NCBI GenBank assembly: GCA_033557465.1
Contig: CM066033.1
Span: 381,617,289-381,681,288, forward strand
Reading direction: 5' to 3'
Length of the DNA stretch: 64,000 nucleotides
Origin: Ichthyophis bannanicus
Taxonomy: Eukaryota > Chordata > Amphibia > Gymnophiona > Ichthyophiidae
The position numbers were made by a program, and so were the translations under genes. Positions 62,253 to 64,000 of this stretch are shown one piece after another; the stretch's first letter is position 1, and each line of letters starts with the position of its first letter. Below the pieces are notes generated by a model that saw only the letters and a program-made list of their open reading frames with translations, had not been told where the DNA came from and did no database searches.

Positions 62253-64000
62253 ATGGAGAAGCCAGTCCCTGGTTTTAAAAAATGTACCAAAAGCAGTGCT
62301 GTCATTTCTGTCAGACACCCATGAATGGTGTCTCAAATGTTTGGGACCTGAACACTCCATACCGGACTGCCCATCCTGCACCCAGATGTCTAAACGTGGT
62401 TTGCAGAACCGGGCCAACAAGCTCCATGTGCTGTTTCCTTCAGAAGCATCACAGTCATCCAGGTCTTCCTCTCCGGATGGATCTCAGCTAACCAAAACTT
62501 CTGTGGGCAAATCCTCTAAAAGCAAATCTCTTTCTAAAGATCAAGAGGCTCTCAATTTTGAGTTCGAGGATTCTGCCCAGGCCAAAAAACCCCGGCGGGA
62601 GGTTCCGGCCTCCAAAGCAATCATGGGGTCACAGGTTGACATCGATGGCACGGCCTCGACCGATCACCTGTTGGACTGCTCTGGGGTACCGGCCCATACC
62701 GGTACCGACATCCAGGCAGTAGTGGCGTCTATGGGCAGTACTGTCCAGACCATGCAGCAGGCCGTTCTGGCATTCATTAAGGCTGCGACGCCCTCGGTAC
62801 CGATTTCATCGGTACCGACCCCGGTTCCGGTATCCACACCGGAACCGAGACCATCGACTTCCAAACGTCGATCGGTTCCGCATGCCAGATTCCCGCTTTC
62901 GCCTGGTACCGATCCCATGCCCGATACGCCCGATGTCGATACCGATCGGTATGCGTATCGTACATTGGCAGTACAGAGGGAAGACTCAGATTCTTCTGAT
63001 GAATTCAATTCCTCTGATGACTCTGCTGAGCTTACTCTTCCTGAGGAGCCCTCTTCTCCAAAGAGGAGGATGTCTCCTCCAGAGGATTTATCCTTTCATT
63101 ATTTCATTGTTGATGTAGCTAAAGCACTTTCTATTGCTACATCTTCTGAAAAAGAACCCAGATCAAAAAAATTGGACATTTTAGGATACTCAAAAGCTCC
63201 TAAAGAGGCAGTCACTTTGCCTGTCCATGAAATCCTTCAAGAACACTTGATGGATTTGTGGGAGACTCCTTTAACACTGTCTCCCCATTCCCGTAGGTTG
63301 GACACCATGTATCGGGTCCCTCCTTCGCCTGGGTTCCAGAAAACTCAGCTGCCTCACCACTCTATTGTGGTGAAGTCTGCCATGAAGAAAATAAAGAGTC
63401 CTAAAAGGCATTCTTCTACCCCTCCAGGGCGAGAATGTAAGACCCTAGACTTATAGCCAGGATCAATTCTTATAGCCTTTATATGGGCATGTTTCTTGGA
63501 CAACTTGCCCTAAAAATACAGAATTTTGCCCCCTTTATCCCTGATGATCAAAGGGCGGACTTCTTTTCTATGGTGACACAACTTTCAGAGGTCTCCAAGT
63601 TCTCCAACAGGGCAGCCTTTGATTCCTTTGAAGTTGCAGGCAGAGCTTCGGGAATTGCTATTGCAGCCCGACGTCTCGCTTGGCTCCAGGCTTCTGACCT
63701 AGAACCCTGGGTTGTAGATGGCCTCAGGAATCTGCCCTGTACCAGTGAGAACTTATTTGGGGAAGACTGGCAGATTAAAGCTGCTCAAATGGATGCAGAA
63801 AATGCCACTCTAGATAGACTTTCCAAGTCTACTTCTACCCCTGCCAAAAAGAAGTCTTTTAAAAGGCCTTACTATAAAAAGGCCAGATTTCCCACAAATA
63901 CTGGCCAGCAATCTGCTCAGCCTCGCTTTGCGGCTAAGCGTCAACAATCTAAGCCGGTAAAGTCAAAGCCTGCAGTGTCTGCTACACCCCAGCAGGCTCA
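62253..64000 (+). pseudogene. DIRS family A gag (copy A5), partial at window end
   Basis: ATG at 62253 gives MEKPVPGFKKCTK and stops at 62322, with the same two-base loss as A4. The main frame 62296-63456 is open for 386 codons: DTHEWCLKCLGPEHSIPDCP, GGTACC-rich part (62685-62915), SPPEDLSFHYFIVDVAKALS, LDTMYRVPPSPGFQKTQL, PGRECKTLDL. A deletion of about 35 bases near 63450 removes the AFGRKIFQASML segment and shifts the frame. Further on, ASDLEPWVVDGLRN, SENLFGEDW and a basic tail can be read to the window end. Confidence 0.88.

Larger units (their letters stand above)
61870..64000 (+). mobile_element. DIRS-type retrotransposon copy A5, 5' part (continues past the window)
   Basis: Left ITR from 61870 with the perfect palindrome CGTCGGTACCGACG, leader and most of gag. 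Same strand and family as A1-A4. It lies in the intron after the WDR26 exon. Confidence 0.9.

Overview
The window is vertebrate nuclear DNA and almost all of it is transposable elements. I recognise one host exon, at 61135-61291 (+). It encodes a segment of WDR26, a WD40 and LisH/CTLH protein of the CTLH/GID ubiquitin ligase complex, and it has a good acceptor and donor. The rest is therefore best read as WDR26 introns: at least 61 kb before the exon and 2.7 kb after it. DIRS-type tyrosine-recombinase retrotransposons, CR1-like and L1/Tx1-like LINEs and Penelope-like elements occur together. That mix, with the large introns, suggests a large-genome amphibian. A caecilian is my best guess, an inference from repeat style only.

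Layout: 1-1530 holds an L1/Tx1-like ORF1 and a G-rich tract. 1531-4225 is a decayed DIRS copy (B0). 4450-5460 is a minus-strand Penelope-like relic. 5808-27395 is one DIRS copy (B1) split by two later DIRS copies, A1 (11109-21103) and A2 (21372-27138). A1 itself carries a Penelope-like inverted pair (12363-13824) and a CR1-like LINE (16034-19029, minus). 27630-49775 is an outer DIRS copy (D1) holding A3 (28198-33351), C1 (35619-38522) and C2 (41769-49420). C2 carries a LINE of its own. 49785-50885 is a decayed LINE with a solo DIRS end. 50886-60915 is another DIRS copy (D2) holding an L1 fragment and A4 (52985-58607). After the WDR26 exon a simple repeat leads into A5 (61870 to the window end).

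All DIRS copies lie on the plus strand, the same as WDR26. Their plan is left inverted terminal repeat (ITR), gag, reverse transcriptase with RNase H (RT/RH), tyrosine recombinase (YR), internal complementary region (ICR), right ITR. The ICR is the complement of the right end joined to the left end, as expected for replication through a circle. No copy is fully intact. A4 is closest: a 518-codon RT/RH frame with YLDD, but its YR has a stop and has lost the catalytic Arg. Letters A to D are my own labels for families told apart by terminal sequence and gag.

The points most worth following are: (1) DIRS copies inserted inside the ICR of other DIRS copies, once exactly at the circle-junction sequence; (2) a dense GGTACC palindrome field in family A gag that matches a palindrome in its ITRs; (3) a strong splice-donor sequence at the right end of most copies, in sense with WDR26; (4) a Penelope-like inverted pair with two hammerhead-like cores and a 16-bp target duplication; (5) A3, which has gag and full ends but no visible polymerase or recombinase.
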